The translations under genes and the position numbers were made by a program. From Streptacidiphilus jeojiense (GTDB taxonomy: Bacteria > Actinomycetota > Actinomycetes > Streptomycetales > Streptomycetaceae), in NCBI RefSeq assembly GCF_000719095.1, contig NZ_JOEH01000012.1, forward strand, positions 1-64,000: 64,000 bases of DNA, read 5' to 3'. A model generated the notes under the pieces. That model was not told where the DNA came from. It searched no databases and saw only the letters and a list, made by a program, of their open reading frames with translations. Below are positions 46,046-54,410 of this stretch, one piece after another (within the stretch, counting starts at the first letter, position 1; each line of letters starts with the position of its first letter).

Positions 46046-47848
46046 TCAGCCGATGGTGATGGCGCGGCATGTCAGCGTGACCGTGGTGGATGTTCGTAGA
46101 TACCCGTTGCCCACGGCGGGCGCCTGCGCGACGACAACGGGCTCCGCTCCCGTGACTGACGTTGCACAACTCGGGTCAGAGACGGTGAAGCCATCGCTCT
46201 GCAGAGCCTTGAGCGCTGCGCTTGCGTACTGGTCCACCTCGTTCGGGTACACGACACAGTCGGCGTACTGAGCCGTAAGTTGGATTGTGCTGCCGACAGC
46301 TACCTTCTGACCGCTGGCCAGGCTCTGCGTATACACGCCCGGCCCATTCGCGTCGCAGGTCTGGTTCACGCCGATGCTGCCCTTCGCGAAGCCAGCCGCC
46401 ACGAGGACCCTTTGGGCCGTGCCGACAGCGTCCCCCAGTACGGAGGGCACGGTGATGGTGGGTGGTGCGGTCGTGGGTGGCGCTGTCGTAGGTGGTGCCG
46501 TGGTCGGCTTGGTTGCGGTCGGGGCCGCCGTGGTGGGTTGGGCAGAGGTCGGTGCGACTGTGGTCGGTGGGGCGGTCGTCGGGGTCGGAGTGGTGGGTAG
46601 GGTCCCGCCCTGGGGCGAGGTTGCAGAGGCCGAGGCCGAGAGTGAGGGTGATGCAGAGGCCGAAGCCGATGGGGTGGGGGTGCCGGGGGGAAGGGTGACG
46701 GTCACCGGTGGGGCGGAGGGCGAGACGCTGGTGACGACGATCGGGGCCGGGTCGGCCACCGTGGTGGTGGTCCCGCCTATGACGCCGGAGGCGTAGCCCC
46801 CGCCGAGGAGGCCCAGAACGATGCCGCCCGCGAGACCCGCGACCAGCACCCGCTTGCGGATGATCCGGCCACCGAGCCCCCCGCCGAACCCCGCTCCCGC
46901 CCCGGCGCCCGCGCCAGCCCCCGCCCCGGGCCCCTCGCCCAGCGTGGTCTTGGCCAGCGCCGTGGTGCCGTCCGGCAGGCCCCCCGCCGAGGGGAACAGC
47001 AGGGGCAGCAGCGCCGCGAGCGCAGCGAGCTTGCGCTGGCCCCGTTCCTCCCAGTCCTCGCCGTAGGCCGTCCCCGCGACCGCCTCCAGCTCGGCGACGA
47101 ACTCCGCCGCGCTGTCCGGCCGTTCCCCCGCGGTCTTGGCCAGGCCGCGCCGGATCAGCGGACGGACCGGTTCGGGTGCCTCCTCGTCCGGGATGGGCGC
47201 CTCGGTGTGCTGCACCACCAGCTCGGCGAACTCCGTGCCCGGGTAGGGCCGGTGGCCGGTCAGGCACTCGAAGAAGGTGGCCGTCGCGGCATAGACGTCG
47301 GCCGCCGCGGAGGCCGGATCGCCGGCCCACTGCTCGGGTGCCATGTAGGGCGGGGTGCCGGCGATGCCGCCGGCATCGCCGTTGCGCACGGCGATGCCGA
47401 AGTCGACCAGTTTGGACGATCCGTCAGCGTCGACCAGGACGTTCTCAGGCTTGTAGTCCCGGTGCACCACCCCCATCGCATGCGCGGCCGCCAGGCCCAG
47501 CAGCGAGCCCTTGAGCACCACCAGGGCGGCTTCCGGTCCGGTCGCCCCGGCCTGCCGCAGCAGCGCCCGCAGGGCGATGCCGTCGACCAGCTCCATCACG
47601 ATGGCGGCGCCCTGCGCCCCCTCCACGTACTCCCACAGCCGCACCACGTGCGGCGTGTCCAGGTCGCCCAGCAGTCGCGCCTCGCCGCGGAACTCCTCCA
47701 GGAAGTCCGGGTCGAGCCGCAGCTCCTCCCCCAGGTACTTGATGGCGACCGGCGTGCCGGTCTCCTCGTGCAGCGCCAGCACGACGCGCCCGCTCGCTCC
47801 TGATCCCAGTTCCCGGGTGTGCCGGTATCCGGGTACGGTCCAATCCAT
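46046..47848 (-). CDS. Ser/Thr protein kinase with PASTA-like ectodomain
   Basis: 600 residues. Kinase domain about 1-265: ATP loop GSGASGRVVLALHE, Lys37 in VAIKYLGEE, catalytic HRDYKPENVL near 130, metal-binding VDFGIA and APEQW. A Gly/Ala repeat (GAGAGAGAGAGFGGG, about 304-318) is followed by a single membrane helix (VLVAGLAGGIVLGLLGGGYA, about 333-352), then a Thr/Pro/Ser linker with APPTT repeats, and two PASTA-like segments (TVPSVLGDAVGTAQRVLVAAGF and QYASAALKALQSDGFTV) with Cys pairs. The C-terminal third uses more A/T-ending codons than the rest. The ligand is unknown. Confidence 0.9.
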   Translation of the reverse strand: MDWTVPGYRHTRELGSGASGRVVLALHEETGTPVAIKYLGEELRLDPDFLEEFRGEARLLGDLDTPHVVRLWEYVEGAQGAAIVMELVDGIALRALLRQAGATGPEAALVVLKGSLLGLAAAHAMGVVHRDYKPENVLVDADGSSKLVDFGIAVRNGDAGGIAGTPPYMAPEQWAGDPASAAADVYAATATFFECLTGHRPYPGTEFAELVVQHTEAPIPDEEAPEPVRPLIRRGLAKTAGERPDSAAEFVAELEAVAGTAYGEDWEERGQRKLAALAALLPLLFPSAGGLPDGTTALAKTTLGEGPGAGAGAGAGAGAGFGGGLGGRIIRKRVLVAGLAGGIVLGLLGGGYASGVIGGTTTTVADPAPIVVTSVSPSAPPVTVTLPPGTPTPSASASASPSLSASASATSPQGGTLPTTPTPTTAPPTTVAPTSAQPTTAAPTATKPTTAPPTTAPPTTAPPTITVPSVLGDAVGTAQRVLVAAGFAKGSIGVNQTCDANGPGVYTQSLASGQKVAVGSTIQLTAQYADCVVYPNEVDQYASAALKALQSDGFTVSDPSCATSVTGAEPVVVAQAPAVGNGYLRTSTTVTLTCRAITIG

Positions 47849-47978
47849 TGTCGCTACCCCCATGCGTCACAGGGAAGGTAGCGCCTCGGGGGACCGGCCG
47901 CATGGCTCGAAATGCCACCGTTATCCGGCAAAAAGCCCTTCGTTGACGGATGGTCAGACTACGAACCGTTGATGCCGG

Positions 47979-48836
47979 TCAGCATCCGAGGGCGTCGGCC
48001 AGCGCCTCCAGGAGCGCGACGACGCCCTCGGGGCCCGGCACCACCAGGTCGGCCCGGTCGGCGAGGGCCCGGACCGGGGGCTCACCGGTCGTGGGCGCAC
48101 TGCACACCAGTAGGCCGTCGACCGTACCCGCGGCGCGCAGCGCGTCGACCGCGTCATAGGCGGCCAGGTCGCCCAGGTCGTCGCCGGCGAACAGCACCGA
48201 GGCGGCGTCCTGCTCGCGCAGGAACGTGGTGAGGGCCACGCCCTTGTCCATCCCCGGAGGACGCAGTTCCAGCACCATCCGCCCGGGCTCCACCGCGAGC
48301 CCGTGCCGGGCGGCGGCCGCGCGCAACGGCGCGTCCAGGGCGGCGAGGGCGGCGTCGGGGTCGGCGGTGCGGCGGGTGTGCACGGCGAGGGCGTGGCCCT
48401 TGTCTTCTACAAAGACACCAGTCTCCAGCCAGACGCCGGCCTGGCCGCCCAGCAGTCCGGGGAGCTCCTCGCGGAGCAGGGCGATCCCGGGCAGCGGGTC
48501 GGGGGTGGTGAGCCGACCGGTGGCGGCGTCCCAGCGCTGCAGGCCGTACTGGCCCAGCACGGTCAGGTGCTCCAGGCCGGGGACGCCGGCGAACCCGCCG
48601 TACTCCACGGCGGTGGCCGCGGGGCGGCCGGTCACCACGGCCACCGCGGCGAGGCGGGGCGCGAGGCGCGCGAGCACGGGGACCACACCGGGGTGGGCGC
48701 GGGCCTGCTCGGGGTCGGCGACGATCGGGGCGAGGGTGCCGTCGAAGTCGAAGGCCGCCACGGCGCGGGCCGGGTTCTTCCTGATCGCAGTGAGACCGGC
48801 TTCGCCGGCGGGGAACGTGGGTTCGGGGAGAGCCAT
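47979..48836 (-). CDS. otsB: Trehalose-6-phosphate phosphatase OtsB
   Basis: HAD-type phosphatase giving trehalose, 285 residues. Motif I AFDFDGTLAPIVADP (about 28-42), motif II VVTGRPA, cap domain, PPGMDKGVAL and motif IV LFAGDDLGDLAAYDAV. It completes the OtsA/OtsB pair. The ATG at 48836 is taken because the frame upstream runs through a dispersed repeat. It lies between the kinase gene and the DUF3263 gene. Confidence 0.92.
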   Translation of the reverse strand: MALPEPTFPAGEAGLTAIRKNPARAVAAFDFDGTLAPIVADPEQARAHPGVVPVLARLAPRLAAVAVVTGRPAATAVEYGGFAGVPGLEHLTVLGQYGLQRWDAATGRLTTPDPLPGIALLREELPGLLGGQAGVWLETGVFVEDKGHALAVHTRRTADPDAALAALDAPLRAAAARHGLAVEPGRMVLELRPPGMDKGVALTTFLREQDAASVLFAGDDLGDLAAYDAVDALRAAGTVDGLLVCSAPTTGEPPVRALADRADLVVPGPEGVVALLEALADALGC

Positions 48837-48867
48837 GTGTCCGACCCTACGTAGTGGATGGCTTGTC

Positions 48868-48940
48868 GCGCAGTTCCCCGCGCCCCTAGCTGGTTGCAAC
48901 TGGGCCAGTTGCAGACCCCCAGGGGCGCGGGGAACTGCGC
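48868..48940. repeat. Dispersed GC-rich inverted repeat, copy 7
   Basis: Complete copy: GCGCAGTTCCCCGCGCCCCT, inner TTGCAACTGGGCCAGTTGCA, AGGGGCGCGGGGAACTGCGC. It is between DUF3263 and otsB, both on the minus strand, 31 bases past the DUF3263 stop. Terminator of DUF3263 most likely. Confidence 0.85.
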
Positions 48941-48971
48941 GAACAACCACGCACTCAGGTGCACCCGACCG

Positions 48972-49241
48972 CTAACGCCTGGCCCGCCGCGCCTCCCGCA
49001 ACCGTCGCAGCCGGTTGACCAGCACCGGGTCGTGGGCCAGCGCCTCCGGACGGTCCAGCAGACCGTTCAGCAGCTGGTAGTACCGCACCGGCGCCAGCCC
49101 CAGCTGCTCCCGTATCGCCGCTTCCTTCGCCCCTGGCGTCCGCCAGGCGCGAGCCTCCAGCGCCAGGACGGCGCGGTCCCGATCGGTGAGTTCGTCCACC
49201 CGCCCAGCCCTTCCGCTCCGTATGACGATACGACCTGTCAT
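48972..49241 (-). CDS. DUF3263 protein
   Basis: 89 residues. The core LTDRDRAVLALEARAWRTPGAKEAAIREQLGLAPVRYYQLLNGLLDRPEAL is the DUF3263 signature, a helix-turn-helix-like fold common in actinobacteria, with a basic tail RRLRRLREARRARR. Probable DNA binding, unproven. The ATG at 49241 gives MTGRIVIRSG; later starts (GTG before DELTDRD) are possible. Confidence 0.85.
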   Translation of the reverse strand: MTGRIVIRSGRAGRVDELTDRDRAVLALEARAWRTPGAKEAAIREQLGLAPVRYYQLLNGLLDRPEALAHDPVLVNRLRRLREARRARR

Positions 49242-49309
49242 TCTGCCGCCCGGGTACGACACACACTGCTGCTGCCCGGCCGCCGCCCCCGGAGGCTAGC
49301 GTCGAGGCC

Positions 49310-49660
49310 ATGACCAGCATGAGCTTCGCCGTACACATCCCGGACGCCGATCTGGAGCCCGATCCGCTCGACCCGTCGCAGATCATCGCGGGCAGCCCCG
49401 AGGTCTCCGGCAAGGTCCTGTGGGAGTCCGAGGACGGGCGGCAGATCCGCGGGATCTGGCAGATCACCCCGGGCACGGTGAGCGACACCGAGGCGAACGA
49501 GCTGTTCGTGGTCGTCAGCGGCCGGGCGACGATCGCCGTCGAGGGCGGCGACACCTTCGACGTCGGCCCCGGCGACGCCTGCGTGCTGCGCGAGGGCGAC
49601 CGGACGGTGTGGACGGTCCACGAGACCCTGCGCAAGGCGTACCACATCACCCTCGGCTGA
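49310..49660 (+). CDS. Cupin-domain protein
   Basis: 116 residues, single cupin barrel. ELFVVVSGRATIAVEGGDTFDVGPGDACVLREGDRTVWTVHETLRKAYHI has the two cupin segments; the first lacks the usual HxH (it reads NELF) so metal binding is uncertain, with Glu and His as possible ligands. Similar to DUF861-type cupins. ATG start; divergent from the DUF3263 gene with 68 bases between. Confidence 0.85.
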   Translation: MTSMSFAVHIPDADLEPDPLDPSQIIAGSPEVSGKVLWESEDGRQIRGIWQITPGTVSDTEANELFVVVSGRATIAVEGGDTFDVGPGDACVLREGDRTVWTVHETLRKAYHITLG

Positions 49661-49686
49661 CCGGGGGACGAAAAGACGGAACGACG

Positions 49687-49724
49687 GAAGCGCGGGCCCC
49701 GGGAACCACCGGGACCCGCGCTTC
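49687..49724. terminator. Bidirectional terminator cupin / ABC permease
   Basis: Arms GAAGCGCGGG / CCCGCGCTTC with an inner CCGG/CCGG stem, between the convergent cupin and sugar-permease genes. Confidence 0.85.
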
Positions 49725-49744
49725 GTGCTGCCTGCCCGGAAGGG

Positions 49745-50620
49745 CTACTTCACCGAGCCGGAGGTGAGGCCGGAGACGACCTTGCCCTCGATCAGGGCGA
49801 ACAGGATGATCACCGGAATGGTGGCGATCACCGAGCCGGCGAACAGGTGCTGCCAGTCGGTGGAGTACTGGCCGATGTAGTCCGACGTCTTGACCGTCAG
49901 CGGCTGCTTGTTGAGCGAGGAGATCAGCGTCAGGGCGACGATGAACTCGTTCCACGCGGCGATGAAGGTGAAGATCAGCGCGGTGACGATGCCGGGCATC
50001 GCCAGCGGGATGATCACCCGGAACATCGCGCCGATCCGGCTGCAGCCGTCGACGACCGCGGCCTCCTCGATCTCCTTGGGGATCGCGCCGAAGTAGGCGT
50101 TCAGGATCCACACCGCGAAGGCCATGTTGAACCCGGCGTTCACCAGGATCAGCGCCCAGACCGAGTCGATCATGTTGAAGGTGAGGAACTCGCGGTAGAT
50201 GCCGACGATCATCGCGGTCGGCTGGAACATCTGGGTGATCAGCACCAGCAGCAGGAAGACCTTCTTGCCGCGGAAGTCGCGCCGGGCGGTGTAGTAGGCG
50301 GCCGGGATCGCCACCAGCAGCACCAGCGCGGTGGAGCCGACCGCGATCTCCAGGCTGACCGACAGGTTGGTGCCGAGCCCGGTGGACCAGATGTTGGTGA
50401 AGTTGGAGAAGTCGAAGTGGTGCGGCAGGTAGTCGCGGTCCTTGATCTCACCGGCCGGCCGCAGCGCGGTGATGACCATCTCGATGTACGGCAGCAGGAA
50501 GACGAGGCCGATCACATAGGCGCTGCCGGCCAGGACGACCGTCCTGAGCCGCGGCAGGTTGCGGCGCTCTGCGGGCCTCCGGCGGGACCGCGCGGGCGCG
50601 GCGATGCTCTGGGTGGTCAT
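49745..50620 (-). CDS. Sugar ABC permease (MalG type)
   Basis: 291 residues, six helices with the EAA loop EIEEAAVVDGCSRIGAMFRVIIPLAMPGI. A basic Arg-rich N-terminus precedes the first helix (VVLAGSAYVIGLVFLLPYI). Third gene of a binding-protein/permease/permease set (minus strand). No ATPase gene is included; in Streptomyces the shared MsiK ATPase often serves such importers. The start overlaps the upstream permease stop almost exactly (1-base gap). Confidence 0.92.
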   Translation of the reverse strand: MTTQSIAAPARSRRRPAERRNLPRLRTVVLAGSAYVIGLVFLLPYIEMVITALRPAGEIKDRDYLPHHFDFSNFTNIWSTGLGTNLSVSLEIAVGSTALVLLVAIPAAYYTARRDFRGKKVFLLLVLITQMFQPTAMIVGIYREFLTFNMIDSVWALILVNAGFNMAFAVWILNAYFGAIPKEIEEAAVVDGCSRIGAMFRVIIPLAMPGIVTALIFTFIAAWNEFIVALTLISSLNKQPLTVKTSDYIGQYSTDWQHLFAGSVIATIPVIILFALIEGKVVSGLTSGSVK

Positions 50621-50621
50621 G

Positions 50622-51584
50622 TCAGTCCTCCGCGGAGTTCCACTTGGACGCCCGCAGGAACAGCAGGACGATCACGATGATGAAGCCGAAGTTGACCACC
50701 GACATCGCCGCGGCCTCGCCGATGCTCGACTGCTTGAGCTGGTACATGAAGATGGTGGTGGTGGCCGACTGGCTGCCGGGGCCGCCGCCGCTCAACTCCC
50801 AGATGATCGGGAAGGAGTTGAAGACGTTCATCACGTTGATGAGCGCCGCCACCAGCAGCGCGGGGCGCAGCAGCGGAAGGGTGACCGACCAGTACGTCCG
50901 CAGCGGGTTGGCCCCGTCGAGCTTCGCCGCCTCGTAGACGTCGGAGGGGACCGCCTGCAGGCCGGCCAGCAGGGCGTAGGTGGTGAACGGGATGGAGACG
51001 AAGACCGCGACGAAGACCGCGCACCAGAAGGCGGTGGTCGGGTCGCCGAGCCAGTTGGTGTCGTTGGTGTTGAAGTTCTTCACCAGGCCGAGCTGCTTCA
51101 GCAGCACGTAGACGACGCCGTTGTTGGGGTCCAGCATCCACTTGAAGATGATCGAGGTCATCACCACGGACGCGGCCCAGGGGGCGATCAGGGCCCAGCG
51201 GGCGAAGCGGCGGCCCGGGAACTCCTTGTTGAACAGCTGGGCGACGCCCAGCGAGATCAGCACCGTCGCCCCGACCACGGCCACGACCCAGACGACCGTG
51301 CGCACGACGACCCCGCCGAGGTCGGCCTCGTCGAAGAGTCTGGTGAAGTTGTTCCAGCCAGCGGACCCGACCAGCACGCCCAGGGAGGAGTAGTGCTCGC
51401 GGGAGGTCTGGAACATCGCGATGACCGGCCAGATCACCACGAAGAGGATCAGGCCGGTGGCCGGACCGATCCAGGGCAGCGGTGCCAGTGCCCGTACCAG
51501 CCCACCCTTGCGGCGCGGTCGCCGGGGTGCGCCGCCCGGGTCGGGAGCCGACCCCCGCACGCCGGCATGAGTCGTTTGCGTCAT
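50622..51584 (-). CDS. Sugar ABC permease (MalF type)
   Basis: 320 residues, six helices. EAA loop DVYEAAKLDGANPLRTYWSVTLPLLRPALL; first helix ALAPLPWIGPATGLILFVVIWPVIAMF. The ATG at 51584 has GGAG at 6 bases; an ATG four codons upstream overlaps that site. Pairs with the MalG-type permease to form the import channel for the sugar captured by the adjacent binding protein. Confidence 0.92.
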   Translation of the reverse strand: MTQTTHAGVRGSAPDPGGAPRRPRRKGGLVRALAPLPWIGPATGLILFVVIWPVIAMFQTSREHYSSLGVLVGSAGWNNFTRLFDEADLGGVVVRTVVWVVAVVGATVLISLGVAQLFNKEFPGRRFARWALIAPWAASVVMTSIIFKWMLDPNNGVVYVLLKQLGLVKNFNTNDTNWLGDPTTAFWCAVFVAVFVSIPFTTYALLAGLQAVPSDVYEAAKLDGANPLRTYWSVTLPLLRPALLVAALINVMNVFNSFPIIWELSGGGPGSQSATTTIFMYQLKQSSIGEAAAMSVVNFGFIIVIVLLFLRASKWNSAED

Positions 51585-51678
51585 GGTCTTCTCCATGCGG
51601 TGCGCGCCGGAGGCCGGCGCAGCGAGAGGACTCGCTGCGCCGGCCGCCGGCAGTGCGGATTGACTTCGTGCGGATGGA

Positions 51679-52953
51679 CTAGTTGTTGGCGGTGGCGAAG
51701 GTCTGCAGCGCGCCGAGGACCTTGCTGGGGTCGGTGCCCTGGGCCGCGGTGCCGATGGTCTGCTGGATCTTCGACTTGAGGGTGTCCCAGTTGGAGTTGG
51801 TCGGGTAGACCACCGCGTTGGGGACGGTCGCCAGGAAGCCGGCCGCGACCGGGTCCGAGGCCGAGAGCGACTGCGACGCGCTGGTCGTGGCGGGCAGCAG
51901 CGAGTACTCGTTGTCGAACTGGATCTGGTACTTGTCGGCGTAGGCGAAGTCCAGGAACTGCTTGATCTGGGCCGCGTGGCCGCCGGACTTGAAGGCGGTG
52001 ATGTCGTCGTGGACCGCGAGGGCCTGGGTCAGCGGGCCGGTCTTGCCGGGCATGGTGACGACGCCGTAGTCGTCCTTGGTCAGCTTGCCGGCCTTGGTGA
52101 TGGACGGGATCAGCGCGCCGGAGCCGCCGGCCATGCCGACGGTGCCGTCGGCGAACCCGGCCCAGATGTCCTTGGTGCGGTTCACGGTCGCCGGGCTGGG
52201 CTCGGTGTCGCCGGCCTTGACCATCGAGGTCAGGAAGTTGAAGGTCTCGATGTTGTTCGCCGAGTTGATGTCGTACTTGCCGGAGGAGTCGACGTAGCCG
52301 CCGCCGTTGCCCAGCATCCACAGGTAGGCCTCGGCCTGGGCCTCCTCGGGGCCGAGCGGCAGGCCGTAGCCGATGGTGCCGTTGCCCAGCGCCTTGATCT
52401 TGGCGGCGTCGGTCTGGATGTCGGCCCAGGTCTTCGGCGGGGAGGCGATCTTGGCCGCGGCGAACAGCTTCTTGTTGTAGAAGAGCGCGCGGGAGCTGGT
52501 GGTGAACGGGGCGCCGTAGGCGACGCCGTCGGTCTCCTCCTGCTTGGCGAAGACCGGGATCAGGTTGCTGATGGTGCTGGCCGACATCACGTCGGTGAGC
52601 GGGTACAGCAGGTTGCTCGCGGCCAGCTCCTGCGGCGCGTCGCCGAGCAGGATGTCCGGGTACTGCTTGTTCTGCAGCTGGGTGGCGACCTGGTCCCAGT
52701 TGGTCCAGGCGACGATCTGCACCTGGACGGTGATGGTCGGGTTCGCCTTGTGGAAGTCGTCGACGATGCCCTGCCAGTACTTCTGGGAGCTGTCCGGGCC
52801 ACCGGGCGTGCCGTAGTCGGGAGCGAGCAGCTTGAGGGTGACGTTGCCGCTGGAGCTCGACCCGGACGACTTCGAACCACTGCTGCTACAGGCCGTGAGG
52901 GCCATCACGCCCGCAACACCGAGCGCAGAGAGAGCAAGCAAACGACGCTTCAC
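51679..52953 (-). CDS. Sugar-binding lipoprotein of ABC importer
   Basis: 424 residues. Signal RRLLALSALGVAGVMALTAC with lipobox Cys near 22, a Ser/Gly linker, then a family 1 extracellular binding protein: SQKYWQGIVDDFHKANPTITVQVQIVAWTNWDQVATQLQNKQYPDILLGDAPQEL, YGAPFTTSSRALFYNKKLF, AKIKALGNGTIGYGLPLGPEE, GTVGMAGGSGALIPSI. GTG start at 52953. Divergent from nagK-nagA, with a DasR-like site 128 bases upstream, so N-acetylglucosamine, chitobiose or a related amino sugar is the likely ligand (inference from context). Confidence 0.9.
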   Translation of the reverse strand: MKRRLLALSALGVAGVMALTACSSSGSKSSGSSSSGNVTLKLLAPDYGTPGGPDSSQKYWQGIVDDFHKANPTITVQVQIVAWTNWDQVATQLQNKQYPDILLGDAPQELAASNLLYPLTDVMSASTISNLIPVFAKQEETDGVAYGAPFTTSSRALFYNKKLFAAAKIASPPKTWADIQTDAAKIKALGNGTIGYGLPLGPEEAQAEAYLWMLGNGGGYVDSSGKYDINSANNIETFNFLTSMVKAGDTEPSPATVNRTKDIWAGFADGTVGMAGGSGALIPSITKAGKLTKDDYGVVTMPGKTGPLTQALAVHDDITAFKSGGHAAQIKQFLDFAYADKYQIQFDNEYSLLPATTSASQSLSASDPVAAGFLATVPNAVVYPTNSNWDTLKSKIQQTIGTAAQGTDPSKVLGALQTFATANN

Positions 52954-53080
52954 TGGAACTACCGCCTTCGCAGATGCGAACCCGGTCCTGGCCGGGTCCG
53001 AATGTGAGTCCAAGGTCGGCAGTGGTGCCTCGAGATCTGCCGTCCCCGTTGTGACGGTCAGTCTGGCCACGCGTCGCGCA

Positions 53081-53096
53081 AGAGGTCTACACCATT
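53081..53096. promoter_or_regulatory. dre-like DasR site before the ABC importer
   Basis: AGAGGTCTACACCATT, 12 of 16 matches to the dre consensus ACTGGTCTAGACCACT as I know it; both half-cores are recognisable. It is 128 bases upstream of the binding-protein start, on the importer side of the divergent region. Weaker than the nagK-side sites. Confidence 0.45.
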
Positions 53097-53280
53097 TACC
53101 GAATCGCTGGACTTCGTTGCAGCCTGCGCAACGACTATTCGGACAAAAGGTCTGAATATCCGTCAGTCACCCTGCCTTTGGGGGCATCCAGATGTCCTAC
53201 AGTGACGATCGCGCAGGTTCTCCCGATGAATTTTGTGGAACAGCCTTGCGGAATCGCTGGGCCGGTGACCTGCGATTCCA

Positions 53281-53296
53281 CTTGGTCTAGACCACA
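53281..53296. promoter_or_regulatory. dre site 1 (DasR) upstream of nagK
   Basis: CTTGGTCTAGACCACA with the perfect 12-base palindrome TGGTCTAGACCA. It is 170-185 bases before the nagK start. DasR (GntR family) binds dre and is released by GlcN6P. Confidence 0.85.
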
Positions 53297-53399
53297 GAGC
53301 AGGGTCGATCGACATCCCCGCAGCTCAGGACGGTGTCACTGCTGCGTGACGCTCGGTAGTGGCACGGCAACAAATCCACCGATTCCGGCCCAGTTGCTG

Positions 53400-53415
53400 G
53401 TTGGACCAGACCAAT
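53400..53415. promoter_or_regulatory. dre-like site 2 upstream of nagK
   Basis: GTTGGACCAGACCAAT; core TGGACCAGACCA differs at two positions from the consensus core. It is next to site 3 (7 bases away), so DasR could bind both cooperatively. Confidence 0.6.
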
Positions 53416-53421
53416 CAGCAA

Positions 53422-53437
53422 ACTGGACTAGACCTCT
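53422..53437. promoter_or_regulatory. dre site 3 upstream of nagK
   Basis: ACTGGACTAGACCTCT, 14 of 16 matches; the two differences are symmetric. It lies 29-44 bases upstream of the nagK GTG, where bound DasR would block transcription. Confidence 0.78.
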
Positions 53438-53465
53438 ACTCCCTTGGAAAGGGACACTGTCCCCC

Positions 53466-54410
53466 GTGAAGCACGTCATCGCACTCGATGTCGGCGGGAC
53501 CGGCATGAAAGCCGCGCTCGTCGCCCAGGACGGCACCCTGCTCCATGTGGAGCGCCGTCCGACCGGCAGGGAGCAGGGCACCGACGCGGTCGTCGCCGGC
53601 ATCCTGGACTTCGCCGCGCACCTGCGCGACGAGGGGCTGCGCCGTTACGGCACCGCCGCCTCGGCCGCCGGCGTCGCCGTCCCCGGGACCATCGACGAGG
53701 AGCACGGCATCGCCCTGTTCTCCGCCAACCTGGGCTGGCGCGACCTGCCGCTGCGGCAGCTGCTCGGCGAGCGGCTGTCCGACCACGGCGAGCCGCTGCC
53801 CGTCGTGCTCGGGCACGACGTCCGCACCGGGGCCTTCGCCGAGGGCCGGATCGGGGCGGGGCGGGGCGCGGACCGGTTCTTCTTCGTCGCCCTGGGCACC
53901 GGGATAGCCGGCGGCTACGGGATCGGCGGACGGATCGACGCCGGCGCCCACGGCAACGCCGGGGAGATCGGCCACATCGTGATCCGTCCCGACGGGCCGC
54001 CCTGCGGTTGCGGGGCCCGCGGCTGTCTGGAGACCCTGGCCTCCGCCGCCGCCGTCACCCGGGCCTGGGCCGCGGCGAGCGGCGACCCGGAGGCCGACGC
54101 CGCCGACTGCGCCCGGGCCGTCGAGGCCGGGGACGAGCGCGCCCAGCAGGTGTGGGCCGACGCGATCGCCGCCCTCGCGGACGGCCTGATCGTGGTGCAG
54201 AGCCTGCTCGACCCCCGCACCGTGATCCTCGGTGGCGGGCTGGCCGAAGCCGGTGAAACGTTGTTCACACCCCTGCGTGCGGCGCTCCAGGAACGGATCA
54301 CGTTCCAGGTGCCCCCCACGCTCGTACCGGCGATGCTCAAAGACACCGCCGGATGCCTGGGCGCAGGGCTGCTCGCCTGGGATCTGCTCTCACTGGAGGT
54401 GACCGCGTGA
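53466..54410 (+). CDS. nagK: ROK-family N-acetylglucosamine kinase
   Basis: Phosphorylates GlcNAc to GlcNAc-6-phosphate; 314 residues. N-terminal ATP-binding ALDVGGTGMKAALV (about 6-19), VAVPGTIDEEHG, GHDVRTGAFAEGRIGAG with the catalytic Asp, and the ROK zinc motif GEIGHIVIRPDGPPCGCGARGCLETLAS. GTG start at 53466. nagA follows with a GTGA overlap. Family knowledge: the ROK kinase in front of nagA in S. coelicolor is the GlcNAc kinase of this pathway; glucokinase is the alternative reading. Confidence 0.9.
   Translation: MKHVIALDVGGTGMKAALVAQDGTLLHVERRPTGREQGTDAVVAGILDFAAHLRDEGLRRYGTAASAAGVAVPGTIDEEHGIALFSANLGWRDLPLRQLLGERLSDHGEPLPVVLGHDVRTGAFAEGRIGAGRGADRFFFVALGTGIAGGYGIGGRIDAGAHGNAGEIGHIVIRPDGPPCGCGARGCLETLASAAAVTRAWAAASGDPEADAADCARAVEAGDERAQQVWADAIAALADGLIVVQSLLDPRTVILGGGLAEAGETLFTPLRAALQERITFQVPPTLVPAMLKDTAGCLGAGLLAWDLLSLEVTA

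Noticed and set aside
46492..46570. Tandem GTGGTCGG-like repeats, considered as a minisatellite
   Set aside because: They encode the Thr/Pro APPTT linker repeats of the kinase and are explained by coding.
46884..46930. GGCGCCCGCGCC-type repeats, considered as a CRISPR or direct repeat array
   Set aside because: These encode a Gly-Ala repeat in the kinase juxtamembrane part; no spacers.
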